A stretch of DNA of 38,092 bases from a virus (IMGVR_UViG_3300023179_000258:1-38092); one strand, 5' to 3'; numbered from the stretch's first letter, positions 28,701 to 37,103 are shown. Numbers and translations are program-made. The notes: a model not told the origin generated them from the sequence alone.

Positions 28701-30575
28701 CGTGCCTGACTCAATGGTATAGCTGGTTTCATACCTAAAGTCACCATTAGTAGGTCCTATAGATGGATTATAAGATAATAGTGGACCATTTAAAAAATAA
28801 TAATCATTAGAACTAACCGTAGCTTCATAATTTATATCACGTAAAGCATTGCGGGTTGATCTAAAAACTGTACCTACTGAATTTTCAATAGCACCGTAAT
28901 TGATAAAATCCGTGGTCCCAACTGTGGCTATTTCATATAATTCATCCTTTACTATTGCTGCTTCAGACAAACTATTATCAAATAGAATTTGTGGCGGGAC
29001 TATGTCATGGTAATAGTGCATGACATCTTTATTATCAATCACGTCCGGTATTAACGTATTGCGAACAAATTTTAGTGCTTCAATCCTATTTGTAAAAGTG
29101 AACTCTATAGTGTCTGTATTCTTTTCTGAGTACAGCACACCATCCTCACCGAATATGTTAGTGCTAGAGTATTTGCCAGTTACGTCTAAGGTATCTAGAT
29201 ATCTGCTTAACCCCGAACTAATACGATTTATAGACTTTACTTTCTTAATATCGGAAAAAGTTGTGTAGGGGAGAATGTTATAATCCTCCCCGGATATCAT
29301 ACGATTTTGAGTGTAGTATTGTTGCGGTGCTTTTTGTTTAATTTCGTCAGCAGATTCTCTTGCTTTGGCATTGGCCACTGTGTATCGTAGACTAGCACGG
29401 AAGGTAACAGTTTCAACTCGATTATTTCTACTAATATAGTCAAAACTTATCTGTACTCCGCGTATTTCGTCTGGTGTAATCTTATAAGTATTGCCGTTAC
29501 TGATTCTATAATATAATCTATATTTGCCTTGAGGAATGTTGGCAAATGCCCCATCGCCAAAAACTAAACTAATTTGATCATTTGTTCTACTATTAACTTG
29601 ATAGATGTTTTTTGTATTACTAGTATTGTAAATTACATTTGTACTGGCTACTTGTTGCCATAACTCATCAACATACCCCGATGAATCAATGCTGTATAAC
29701 CATAGGTCATGATTATTAATATTATCGACATCAATGTTGACTATTTTATTCGGTATGCCGGTGTCTATAGTAAAATCGATATTGTTTAATTCGCCCTGTT
29801 TAAAATATAAAAAGAATCCTGTGTTATTACTGTCATTACCATTACTGTCATTTCTGTATAACAGGTTAAAAGGTTTATTAATATTTGGTGCCTGTTCGTA
29901 GATGTAATTTTTACCGGTACTAGTGGCACTAATTACTTCAAAACTAGTTGTTAGTCCGTTTACACTAGATTCAAAACGATAAATTGGTAATATGTTATTA
30001 ATTAAATTAATGCCATACTCTTCGGTTCGTACATTATTAACTATTTGTTGATTGGCCGGACGTCCAAAAGTTTGATACTGAACTAGACTGCTATTAACTA
30101 CACTAATGAATTGCTCAAACCAATTTGTATTGCTAAGATCGTTCCAAAGAATTATCCTGTTGCTTAAATCTAGCCCATCACTATCGTAGACAGTTTCAGT
30201 TGTGCTTATACTATCAATTTTTAAATACCCGGACGCAGATATGTTACGTTTTGGATTGTAACTAATCAATCTAGCTAATTTTAGGATACTGTCTCTACGT
30301 TCAGCAGTATCAATAAAGTTTTCTCTTGCATTAAGATCGGTACGAAATGCTAAACTCTGCCCCAAATATGCAATCAAATCAATTAAGGCTATAAATTCAG
30401 AACTTTCTGTAAAGTCATTATATTCTTCTGCATAATTGATCTTGATATAATCAATCATGGTCTTACGTAGACTCTCAAAGTCGTAAGAGGTGAAATCAGC
30501 GTCTCTAAAAGTTTGGTAAACTTTAGTCCAGTTTTCAGCTAGTAGTGATCCAGTTTGGCGACTTGTAATTGGCAT
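25788..30575 (-). CDS. 6: Baseplate wedge protein, gp6-like, greatly enlarged
   Basis: A 1595-residue protein; T4 gp6 is about 660. Both ends look like gp6 of aquatic T4-like phages: the N-terminus has FESLRKTMIDYIKINY, SEFIALIDLIAYLGQSLAFR and ENFIDTAERRDSILKLA; the C-terminus has VFKVVKNPG, FFSTDNWDFGETFYFSEL and AAIIITSKN. Known role: gp6 dimers form the ring of the baseplate that joins the wedges. The extra length lies in the middle: an Ig/PKD-like part (about 612-710), a cupredoxin-like part (about 713-830; GEVLNINN, then VPPGTYYYVS), and a segment with a calcium-loop-like DTNQDGVPD near residue 1200. The start has no clear SD; a GATAAATA box lies 19 bases upstream. The next gene begins 7 bases after the stop. 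Confidence 0.9.
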   Translation of the reverse strand: MPITSRQTGSLLAENWTKVYQTFRDADFTSYDFESLRKTMIDYIKINYAEEYNDFTESSEFIALIDLIAYLGQSLAFRTDLNARENFIDTAERRDSILKLARLISYNPKRNISASGYLKIDSISTTETVYDSDGLDLSNRIILWNDLSNTNWFEQFISVVNSSLVQYQTFGRPANQQIVNNVRTEEYGINLINNILPIYRFESSVNGLTTSFEVISATSTGKNYIYEQAPNINKPFNLLYRNDSNGNDSNNTGFFLYFKQGELNNIDFTIDTGIPNKIVNIDVDNINNHDLWLYSIDSSGYVDELWQQVASTNVIYNTSNTKNIYQVNSRTNDQISLVFGDGAFANIPQGKYRLYYRISNGNTYKITPDEIRGVQISFDYISRNNRVETVTFRASLRYTVANAKARESADEIKQKAPQQYYTQNRMISGEDYNILPYTTFSDIKKVKSINRISSGLSRYLDTLDVTGKYSSTNIFGEDGVLYSEKNTDTIEFTFTNRIEALKFVRNTLIPDVIDNKDVMHYYHDIVPPQILFDNSLSEAAIVKDELYEIATVGTTDFINYGAIENSVGTVFRSTRNALRDINYEATVSSNDYYFLNGPLLSYNPSIGPTNGDFRYETSYTIESGTYANITIYNAPPYALFRVKRKYTGSGTPPWSPNPSTTEPEIIGEDGIRALGQVTYTEPGIYEYEVTFHSYKGNITDGPVRRYVLTVVAATVADPYLNVGIGYLDQVTTVGSMQNPIIRIKTGEVLNINNLSGQPLHIKSSLTGGVLGNVIVGSVLNNGSSSGIVAWDTKDVPPGTYYYVSRNYTGRAYNIDDFVAEFRGSYSASVYRQQALKILPLYYSNNEYVLPNGELRYGLYRNPNRGDLAYWTTNSLSSNQDAESEDFYNTFFTAAVVDSTRPYTHNKPFLPGNGGGLFADRPTTWPTNHLAGKIIVEDFGTGLVKTNFKWNLSSTETGVATGYFSYNNEVVAIGPTVQSDTKVLSTGALIKFAPDYGYHFNQSLNMVKGPVQKSGDSMALYSAITQISGAGSNNGTGNFSNGTGPVRINLSIPTGAVVESVIPVYKNSLRQFIVDQVVDRIVANENFGLIYKNDSQNWAIVDATLLTQPNAWWIKFEWNGVQKKYIISYKNLKYTFHSPRETNFFYDPDLQIYDPVNNEVINDKIKILDANRGLTADFTWFVEREIKRANGYIETKSINLTYADTNQDGVPDNYNLFEQVVSGTPYRTTYNSLISQKQATRINYIFKKNVGRYPSQRELDSYIRQIIAGEIDIDNIDSLTYGLPEALMFRDGKITNRDLVYFQLVKNNTTGYDSYELIDNNRVIDSYYTRSEILAEIKSFLVGQLFFARGERQFYRCQLNSFGFKDLGPGINGTSPASVPIYKYFVGRQNLRYQYRHNSPNTNRIDPNISNIIDIYVLTAEYETNYRLWLEDTSGKVVEPTAPTDLELQNKYGELENYKAISDTIVIQSAVYKPLFGSKAHPKFQSIFKVVKNPGANVTDAEIKSSVIAAVNEFFSTDNWDFGETFYFSELAAYLHKTLIPNIAAIIITSKNINMSFGNLYQINSEPYELLISAATVDDVEIVNSITALELQPATV

Positions 30576-30594
30576 GTTTAGATAGCTATTAAAT

Positions 30595-30602
30595 TATTTA
30601 TC
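30595..30602 (-). promoter_or_regulatory. Possible late promoter box (GATAAATA)
   Basis: Minus-strand GATAAATA, one base off the T4 late consensus, between gp25 and gp6, 19 bases ahead of the gp6 ATG. It falls in a 28-base gap, one of the larger ones in the structural block, and no SD is visible in that gap. Confidence 0.35.
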
Positions 30603-30603
30603 G

Positions 30604-30996
30604 TTACAAAACCATGGTTGGTGAACCCGAGCCACGTTTTGCTGCATCTCTATCGAATCTCATAGCTAGAGTGGCAATTTGGTTGGTGGGCACGTAGACT
30701 ACTTCGATTTCAACCATTATGCCGTGTCCAAAATCGCTGATATTCACACTTTGGGCCGCCAACCTAGGATCGTATGCCACAATTGTTTTGATATCTGCTG
30801 CTATGGCATCTTTTATACTTAATGTGAATGGCTCAAACATCAGGTCCCAGATGATGGTACCAAAACTGGGGTTCATCAACTTTTCGCCTTTTCTAATATG
30901 AAAATGATTGAATAAATCCTGTCTAGCTAACTCAAAGTCAGTTAGTTTATATTTTTTTATTCTATTGTACGTACTATGTCCGCGATATGTTGGCAT
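30604..30996 (-). CDS. 25: Baseplate wedge protein, gp25-like
   Basis: A 130-residue protein of normal gp25 length. The family core is visible: a DFELARQDLFNHFHIRKGE helix, NPSFGTIIWDLMFEP, a DAIAADIKTIVAYDPR helix, and a closing strand pair (HGIMVEIEVVYV, IATLAMRFDRD). Known: gp25 belongs to the GPW/gp25/TssE family, which joins the wedge to the sheath and starts sheath assembly. In many members the core motif reads Glu-Pro-Arg; here it is Glu-Pro-Phe. The gene sits between the gp5-type spike and gp6, a typical order. Its ATG lies only 10 bases after the previous stop, with no recognisable SD and a TATAAATA box overlapping that stop. Confidence 0.93.
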   Translation of the reverse strand: MPTYRGHSTYNRIKKYKLTDFELARQDLFNHFHIRKGEKLMNPSFGTIIWDLMFEPFTLSIKDAIAADIKTIVAYDPRLAAQSVNISDFGHGIMVEIEVVYVPTNQIATLAMRFDRDAAKRGSGSPTMVL

Positions 30997-31003
30997 GATC
31001 TAT

Positions 31004-31011
31004 TATTTATA
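31004..31011 (-). promoter_or_regulatory. T4-type late promoter box (exact TATAAATA) before gp25
   Basis: Minus-strand TATAAATA, identical to the T4 late consensus. It includes the stop codon of the upstream spike gene and ends 7 bases before the gp25 ATG. A transcript starting the usual few bases downstream would be leaderless or nearly so, and no SD is visible here. It is one of only two exact minus-strand matches that I found by eye, both between genes. Confidence 0.6.
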
Positions 31012-33229
31012 TGCCGCCGGGACCCTTCTTTATAGCCTTAGCACCTAGATTATACAACTTTGTAAAACTGTTACCATAAGCATCGATAGGATTAGATCCA
31101 GTTAATCTTGCTGCTTTAGCTAGATCATTACCTAGGCTATATCCAGCATTAAGCATACCAGCCACTGTGGATTTGGTGTCGCCCGCTTTAATCATACCAC
31201 TTACAACACCTTCTTTATAATTCTGTTGAGTGTTTTTAACAAAGGCCTCTACCTGAGCAGTGGGATTAGCGAGAAAATCTTTGGCGTTTTCAATTCCCTT
31301 TAATCCAGTCCAACTGGCCGCATCTTGTAGAGCAGCACCGGGATTCTTAGCGTATTGGTCTAAGGCCGACAATGCTACGTGCCCGGAATCTACCAAGTTC
31401 TTTGTTGTAGCTGCATAGGCCCCGAGAGCACCGTTTGTGGCGACTTGTAACGGATTATTATCGCTTAGGGTTTTAGCTGCTTGAGCAGCAAGAGACTTAA
31501 CATTGCCGGAATCAAGTACTCCCACTGATTCATTCACGGTCGGGGCATCTTCGGCCAACAAGTCAGATTCTGTTATTGCTTCGTCTTTGTCTACAGTTTC
31601 TTTGGCCGCTTCTTCGAGACCAGGATCTCTTTCACCTGCTACTTCGGGTTCACCATCTGAATTAAGATTAATTCCTTGGTCATCAGTTAGTGTTGAGTTA
31701 TCCGCACCACCATCAGAAGTTTCAGTGTCATCTCCAGAGGACATTTCTGAATCAGGCGAACTTTGATTTTCTAATTCAGTGTCGTCTTTTTCTGTATCTT
31801 GAACGGCATTACTTTCTGCACTGGCAGTACCGGACTTTCTATTCCATGGCTCGTGTGTTGGTACAATAGTAGCCACGCTTTTGATCTTACCTTCTTCTAC
31901 TACCCATTGTCCGGTACTAGTTTTTTTCGTATCCGCCGAAGACTTTAGAGGAATATCCCTTGGCTTAGTTACTACAGGACCCGGTCCTGAATTAAGACCA
32001 ATTGTGCCGCCAGTCATCATAAGACTTTGTTTAGCAGTGAAACTTCCGCCGCCCGATGTGTACAAATCTAAACGTCCATCGGATCCTAGTTTTAAACTAC
32101 CTCCATAAACAGTAACTCCACTTAGACCCTTGGCTGTGATTGTCGAGGCTTGTAAGTTCATTTGTCCTTTTACATTTAAGTTGAAATTACCGCCTACGTT
32201 AACATTCATATTTCCGTCAGCATGGAAATTTAATTCTGCTTTAGTTCTAAAATTTATACTGTTACTCGAATATACGTTTAGGTGACCAGCCTTGCTCATT
32301 TCTATATAAGTACTACCACTGGCACTAATGATGTATAAAATATTCTCGGAATCATCCATTAGTATCTGGTGTCCACCAGCACTACGCCAACGAGTTAAAT
32401 TGTTTTTACCATCTTTGTCTCCGTCATCCATGACAAAGGTATGCCCACCTTTCCTAGTTCTAACTCTACGCTCGATGACTGTAGCATCTTGCTCGGGATA
32501 GGGCCCTAATGGACGACCGGGGGTACTTACACCAAAAACGCCAGTAGGAGTTTCTCGTTGGCTTGTGCTAGTAATTAAACCTCTTGTACCAGTGAGTCTT
32601 TTTCTATCTAAACCTTGTTCTAATAAGACACGCAATTGAGTTTCATGAATAGGTTTTTTATTTGTATCTATGTCACTCCAATTAACCGATTTATCATTTT
32701 CGTTAAACTCAACTACAGGATAAGGTTGACCAGGCTCAACAATTTTTTGTAGCACTGGATCTTCGACAGGAGCTAGCTTGTCTGTGGCCGCGATACCAGG
32801 AACCATATAGTGGCCCAACTGATTAGGTACACAAGCGAACCAGTAGCCACGTGCAGGATCACCACCAACAAAAGTACATAGTACCCAATTTTCGTAATCG
32901 GGTACGTTATACCACATACCATAAGTGTGTCTTACGGTTTTAAAACTATTTTTATCTGTAGCACCGGAAGAGGGCGATGCTTGTGCGAAAGGATCTTGAT
33001 ATGTTGCCCCAAGAAAGGGACTAGCATAGTTTACTGTACGCCAATATTTTGGATCTGTTTCAATCCCACCAAACTCAGGAATCCATACTTGTAAGCGTCC
33101 GGTCATTAAGGGATCACGGTTATCTTTTACAATACCTATATAAGGACCCGAGTCATAGCGAGCACCTTCGGTATCCTCACGTTGCACCCACTCAGCGGTT
33201 TTTCTTGATACGCTATTTGTTGTTGACAT
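31007..33229 (-). CDS. 5: Baseplate central spike protein, gp5-like, without lysozyme domain
   Basis: A 740-residue protein. Residues about 25-175 form an OB-fold head (GIVKDNRDPLMTGRLQVWIPEFGG), as in gp5 and VgrG. Residues about 255-420 form the triple beta-helix: KGGHTFVMDDGD, GGHQILMDDSE, then short repeats such as NMNVNVGGNFNLNVKGQMNL. The lysozyme domain that T4 gp5 carries between these two parts is absent; only about 80 residues with no catalytic pattern lie there. After the helix come an acidic Ser/Glu/Asp-rich linker (about 430-550) and an Ala-rich, probably helical tail (about 555-740). Known: gp5 forms the membrane-piercing spike under the hub. The start overlaps the previous stop by one base (TAATG), with AGGA as ribosome site. 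Confidence 0.9.
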   Translation of the reverse strand: MSTTNSVSRKTAEWVQREDTEGARYDSGPYIGIVKDNRDPLMTGRLQVWIPEFGGIETDPKYWRTVNYASPFLGATYQDPFAQASPSSGATDKNSFKTVRHTYGMWYNVPDYENWVLCTFVGGDPARGYWFACVPNQLGHYMVPGIAATDKLAPVEDPVLQKIVEPGQPYPVVEFNENDKSVNWSDIDTNKKPIHETQLRVLLEQGLDRKRLTGTRGLITSTSQRETPTGVFGVSTPGRPLGPYPEQDATVIERRVRTRKGGHTFVMDDGDKDGKNNLTRWRSAGGHQILMDDSENILYIISASGSTYIEMSKAGHLNVYSSNSINFRTKAELNFHADGNMNVNVGGNFNLNVKGQMNLQASTITAKGLSGVTVYGGSLKLGSDGRLDLYTSGGGSFTAKQSLMMTGGTIGLNSGPGPVVTKPRDIPLKSSADTKKTSTGQWVVEEGKIKSVATIVPTHEPWNRKSGTASAESNAVQDTEKDDTELENQSSPDSEMSSGDDTETSDGGADNSTLTDDQGINLNSDGEPEVAGERDPGLEEAAKETVDKDEAITESDLLAEDAPTVNESVGVLDSGNVKSLAAQAAKTLSDNNPLQVATNGALGAYAATTKNLVDSGHVALSALDQYAKNPGAALQDAASWTGLKGIENAKDFLANPTAQVEAFVKNTQQNYKEGVVSGMIKAGDTKSTVAGMLNAGYSLGNDLAKAARLTGSNPIDAYGNSFTKLYNLGAKAIKKGPGGI

Positions 33230-35820
33230 TATATTCCTGGATAATTATATTCGCTAGCGAACTCTTCGGGCCAAGATTGTATATCGGCGTTTGCAAGTTC
33301 GAAATCAGTTTGTGGAACGGATTCTTCAATTGATGAGGCTGCATCAGGGTCACCGCCTATGAGCTCACCGCCCTCACCGTATTCATCTTCAGTAAATGCT
33401 GGATCAATACCACTCTCCCGATCTTCCGTGCCCAATGTTGGATTAGTAACCGATCTGTTAGGGTTGCTTGCTTCTCTAGATACTTGTTTATTTTGTGTGT
33501 CGGCTGGTTGGTCAAACAATCGAACACATTTTAATTTTTGTTTAAACACACCGTTGTTAAAAGTATTCTCTACTCTTATTATTGTATATATTCCAGAAAA
33601 AGCACTGTTTTTAGTTTCAAACTCGTATAAACCAGTTGATAAATTAATATCTTTAGGTATTTTAAAATTCAAACGCATGAACAACTGTTTTTTATCCATA
33701 AGCAAACTGGATGTGTTTCTAGCAGCACCAGGCGGTAACCAAACATCATCTTGTTTAATCAAGTCAGGATCCCCGGATATTTCTAAATCTATGCTAATCA
33801 TGTCAGCACCGGACTTATTAAAAACTGAATTGAACAAATCTACTGCCTGTACGGATTTTTTACTGCCATCGTTCAATTGATTATGCGAATGATTAACTGG
33901 GCTAGTTTCTATGCGGAGAGTCTGCAACCCTCCACTGCCCGATGAGGATTGATTGCTACCCACAGCAGCGGCACGTACTTGACTGGGGTCGATGCCTTCA
34001 GCAAAAGCGTATTCATTTGAAGTATCAAGATTATCTAATGCAGTTTTAGTTTCAAAAGCAGTTAATGCTTGAAAAAATAGTGTATTGAATTCTATCTTCA
34101 AATCAAATATCTCTTGATTCTTGCCCATGAATATATAATTATATTCTTTATCCATCACTGAAGGAATGGACTTTTTAGCATTTGGATATTGCTGATTATG
34201 ATATTCAAACTTTGTAATATTAAACGTTATTTTTTTCTTATATATTTTACGCTTATTGTCCCATTGATCTAAATATTCAACTGTGGTAATAATTTTATGT
34301 AAATTAAGCGGTTGATTTTTGCTATTGGCTTCGTTTTGCGATTCCATTTCGTTAGATGCTGCTGATACTTTTGACCTGTAATAATCGCTACTGCGTACAA
34401 TATTATTAATGACTTCTATTAAATTCGATCCTGCATTAATAGGAATAATGCCTGTTGACTTGTCTAGATCACCTTTCTTAGTTTTATCATTTTGCGGGGG
34501 AGCCTGTGTTAGATTATGAAAATCTTTTACAAAAATGTTTGCTCGCTCAATTTCAGGATCTATGACAAATACATATTCGTCAGCGACACCTTGATACCCT
34601 TTTTTTACAAGTTCTTTTTGATATTCATTAAGAGCATCAACTAAACTTAGAGTTCCGTAGGATTTTGGTTTAGGACTTGCATTTGTACCCAATCTCCGAG
34701 TCTCAGCCTCGGTTTTGTTTTCATCCCTGCTGGGATTGTTTACAGCACCGGGATTTGAACCATATGGCGGTAAGTCATACTGAAGATTAGATGCTCCAGT
34801 AGATTTAAAAAATTCTTGAACAGTCTTTGCTGTAACTTCAAAATTAACTGGAATTGTCACGCTTTTATTTTGCAAGGCAGAATGACTTTGGGGGATTGCT
34901 CGTATTTTATATTCTGCACCTTTTTGAGTTATAACTAATTTAATATCTATAATTTTTATACAAACATACTTTGTAATATCAGGAATCGGATTCGGAGCAT
35001 AGCTACCATCAGGATTTATGGCAAAGAAATCTATTTGTAAGACTAAAGGCATTTGATCCCACATTTTAACACCGGCTTCTTGAGCAACTGAAACTAAATT
35101 CTCAAGAAAACTAGCTCCTAAAGGCTCATGTACAGTAAATTCCATGTCTATGGCGTTAGTGCCTTTATTGCCAGAGTTTAAACCAATCACTGTAGACATT
35201 TTAAAATCGGTTATGTATATGTCTAATTCAAATTTTGAATTGCGACTAAATTCCGGTGATCGTCTTCCACCACTGGCTATCAATACTTGCCCCCGGCTAG
35301 GGCTCCATGGGGCTCCCCTTGCTACTACAGAGTTATACTCCTGTATTGTCATGTAGGCTAAACTTAAACCATATGTATAGGTGGTGTAGGCATTAAGAGG
35401 ATTCGGTCTAGGTTTTTTTGGTGTATTGTCTACGCCGCCCGAGCCCAGAGTTACTTCCTTACCGCCTTCACCATATTCGTCTTCGGCAAAAGCAGAATCC
35501 ATTTCACCACCATAAGCATCACCGCCCTCACCATATTCGTCTTCAGTGAAACTGCTATCATTTAGGCCATCATCGGGCGGCGAAGCAAAATCAATGCCGG
35601 CTGCTGCGGGATCACCAGGTCCACCGTCGGCAAAATCAAAACCTGCAGCAGATTCATCACCGGCTGAGGAACTTTCGGGGAGATCTAGATTAAATTGTTC
35701 TTGAGCATTAATGGGCTCGATGTCACCTAATTGTGGCTGACCAGGAGAAATATTTGAACTGACAGTTTCGTCGCTGGCTTGCAGCGAATCAACGAATTTA
35801 CTAAAAGTAAAAGCGACCAT
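33229..35820 (-). CDS. Baseplate hub-type protein (gp27-like position)
   Basis: An 863-residue protein. The first 130 residues are acidic and low in complexity, with two copies of the motif FTEDEYGEGG / FAEDEYGEGG (residues 91-100 and 111-120). A conserved part starts at LNAYTTYTYGLSL (about 142), followed by a long beta-rich region (FELDIYITDFKM; DMEFTVHEPLG; LVLQIDFFAINP) and helical segments. A third FTEDEYGEGG is at 809-818 near the end. It directly precedes the gp5-type spike, and the two genes overlap by one base, as expected for a hub protein that holds the spike. Sequence similarity to T4 gp27 itself is not obvious by eye, so the name rests on position and on resemblance to hub proteins of aquatic T4-like phages. 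Confidence 0.7.
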   Translation of the reverse strand: MVAFTFSKFVDSLQASDETVSSNISPGQPQLGDIEPINAQEQFNLDLPESSSAGDESAAGFDFADGGPGDPAAAGIDFASPPDDGLNDSSFTEDEYGEGGDAYGGEMDSAFAEDEYGEGGKEVTLGSGGVDNTPKKPRPNPLNAYTTYTYGLSLAYMTIQEYNSVVARGAPWSPSRGQVLIASGGRRSPEFSRNSKFELDIYITDFKMSTVIGLNSGNKGTNAIDMEFTVHEPLGASFLENLVSVAQEAGVKMWDQMPLVLQIDFFAINPDGSYAPNPIPDITKYVCIKIIDIKLVITQKGAEYKIRAIPQSHSALQNKSVTIPVNFEVTAKTVQEFFKSTGASNLQYDLPPYGSNPGAVNNPSRDENKTEAETRRLGTNASPKPKSYGTLSLVDALNEYQKELVKKGYQGVADEYVFVIDPEIERANIFVKDFHNLTQAPPQNDKTKKGDLDKSTGIIPINAGSNLIEVINNIVRSSDYYRSKVSAASNEMESQNEANSKNQPLNLHKIITTVEYLDQWDNKRKIYKKKITFNITKFEYHNQQYPNAKKSIPSVMDKEYNYIFMGKNQEIFDLKIEFNTLFFQALTAFETKTALDNLDTSNEYAFAEGIDPSQVRAAAVGSNQSSSGSGGLQTLRIETSPVNHSHNQLNDGSKKSVQAVDLFNSVFNKSGADMISIDLEISGDPDLIKQDDVWLPPGAARNTSSLLMDKKQLFMRLNFKIPKDINLSTGLYEFETKNSAFSGIYTIIRVENTFNNGVFKQKLKCVRLFDQPADTQNKQVSREASNPNRSVTNPTLGTEDRESGIDPAFTEDEYGEGGELIGGDPDAASSIEESVPQTDFELANADIQSWPEEFASEYNYPGI

Positions 35821-36122
35821 TAACCACCTAATGCCGACATTAGTGTATTTGCGTCAGGGATGAATATCTTTTGCCCTAAATAAAAATCAAATATAGGATC
35901 ACGTATGGTGTTGGGATTTCTAGCAGCAAACACCCACCATAACTGTGGGTTATTGTACATATCATTTGCCAGTAAATCCGGACGGTATTCGTATACTCGG
36001 TTAATTTTAAACACAATATCTTGGTTGCTGCGTGGAATTGATCGATAGTTCAAAACATCAAGAAAGCGACCAAATCTTTCAGTTGTAAAATACGGACTAT
36101 ATTGTGAATATTCAGCAGACAT
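35820..36122 (-). CDS. 53: Baseplate wedge protein, gp53-like (short form)
   Basis: A 100-residue protein; T4 gp53 is 196. The core match is RPDLLANDMYNNPQLWWVFA followed by NP, against the T4 pattern of ELANAIYGNPQLYWVLL and N. The C-terminal FDFYLGQKIFIPD resembles the end of a LysM-like fold, which the gp53 family carries. Known: gp53 clamps adjacent wedges together. It is linked by one-base TAATG overlaps to the genes on both sides. A GGGAG ribosome site lies 12 bases before the ATG. Confidence 0.85.
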   Translation of the reverse strand: MSAEYSQYSPYFTTERFGRFLDVLNYRSIPRSNQDIVFKINRVYEYRPDLLANDMYNNPQLWWVFAARNPNTIRDPIFDFYLGQKIFIPDANTLMSALGG

Positions 36123-37021
36123 TATATGAATTTACTCCCAACCAATTTTCCTTGGGCAAACTGATCTAAATCAAATTTAGTCAATGATTCTTTACTGTAT
36201 ACAGGTTGTAATGAAATACTAAATGTACTTGAAACAGGAATTCTTGTACGTGCTTCTCCCCCACCGCTAGAGAAATTCATAAGTCCACTTAATCTAGGCT
36301 CTTCTCCAAATTCCCCGGCTCCAGTACTGGGTTGAAAACTCGTACTTGAGCTAGATCCGCTGGTTTCTATGTAATCTACTTCACTGGGCATAGTATGACT
36401 AAAACTCGTAACAATGCATGGCACATCTGGGAAATAATGCCGTCCATATCCGCTTAAAAAAACTAGGGGAGGTGGGTGACCCGCGAACTCGCCTTTACCA
36501 AAAAACATCTTAGATGTAGCCCTAAAGAAATAAATACAAGCTAGGACATAATCGGCTTCTTCTTTGTTTTGTGCTGTAAACTCGGCTTGTATCTGAATTG
36601 TTTGCACTTCAGAATTGTCATAGCTATAATGAGCATAATTACTATGAGTAAAACGTTGCAGTGTATAATTAGCTTGATATGCTACAGTGATGTTAGGAGT
36701 ATAAGGAAAAATTACTCCACCACTATCAATTAACGGAGTCAATAAACCACCGATGCCACTTTTGTAAAGGATATTGGCATTACCTATGCGAATACGAACT
36801 TTCCAATTCGATGCACTGCTTCCTTGGCTATCTGTAAAATTTATATCAAAGTCTCTGCCGCCAAAGTTCCCAAACCCCAATCCCTTGGTACCTAATAGAC
36901 CCGAAGATTGTAGTCGTCCCACCACCGGATCTAGAATAGGTGCAATGGCTCGGCCCAGCATTCTTGTCCCAACAAGAGCCGGGGCAGCTATGGTGCTAAC
37001 AATGTTTTGGAAATCAAACAT
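36122..37021 (-). CDS. Baseplate/tail-tube junction protein (gp48/gp54-type candidate)
   Basis: A 299-residue protein from ATG 37021. An upstream in-frame start at 37054 exists, but it would place the TATAAATA box (37042-37049) inside the coding part, so 37021 is preferred. The core is VIFPYTPNITVAYQANYTL, then HSNYAHYSYDNSEVQTIQIQ and EFTAQNKEEADYVLACIYFFRA, then MFFGKGEFAGHPPPLVFLSGYG and VTSFSHTMPSEVDYI. This is a conserved pattern in aquatic T4-like phages, in proteins that cap or start the tail tube on the baseplate. The first 60 residues are hydrophobic and Gly-rich, with no clear signal peptide. It is the first gene of the leftward block. Whether it equals gp48 or gp54 cannot be settled by eye. 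Confidence 0.65.
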   Translation of the reverse strand: MFDFQNIVSTIAAPALVGTRMLGRAIAPILDPVVGRLQSSGLLGTKGLGFGNFGGRDFDINFTDSQGSSASNWKVRIRIGNANILYKSGIGGLLTPLIDSGGVIFPYTPNITVAYQANYTLQRFTHSNYAHYSYDNSEVQTIQIQAEFTAQNKEEADYVLACIYFFRATSKMFFGKGEFAGHPPPLVFLSGYGRHYFPDVPCIVTSFSHTMPSEVDYIETSGSSSSTSFQPSTGAGEFGEEPRLSGLMNFSSGGGEARTRIPVSSTFSISLQPVYSKESLTKFDLDQFAQGKLVGSKFI

Positions 37022-37041
37022 AGAATTACTCGCTTTATTAC

Positions 37042-37049
37042 TATTTATA
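37042..37049 (-). promoter_or_regulatory. T4-type late promoter box (exact TATAAATA) for the baseplate block
   Basis: Minus-strand TATAAATA in the divergent gap between the baseplate block and the sigma-factor gene, ending 20 bases before the ATG at 37021. Position and sequence fit a T4 late promoter, the type read by RNA polymerase with gp55. A short leader of about 14 bases with a GCGAG stretch would follow. Confidence 0.75.
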
Positions 37050-37103
37050 ACCACAAAAATGGTTGTTTTTGTCCCAAATCTATGTTACTATTTTTATAGT
37101 ATT

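Noticed and set aside
37022-37054. Upstream start at 37054 for the baseplate tube protein
   Set aside because: The TATAAATA box at 37042-37049 would then lie inside the coding sequence; a transcript from it could not include that start.
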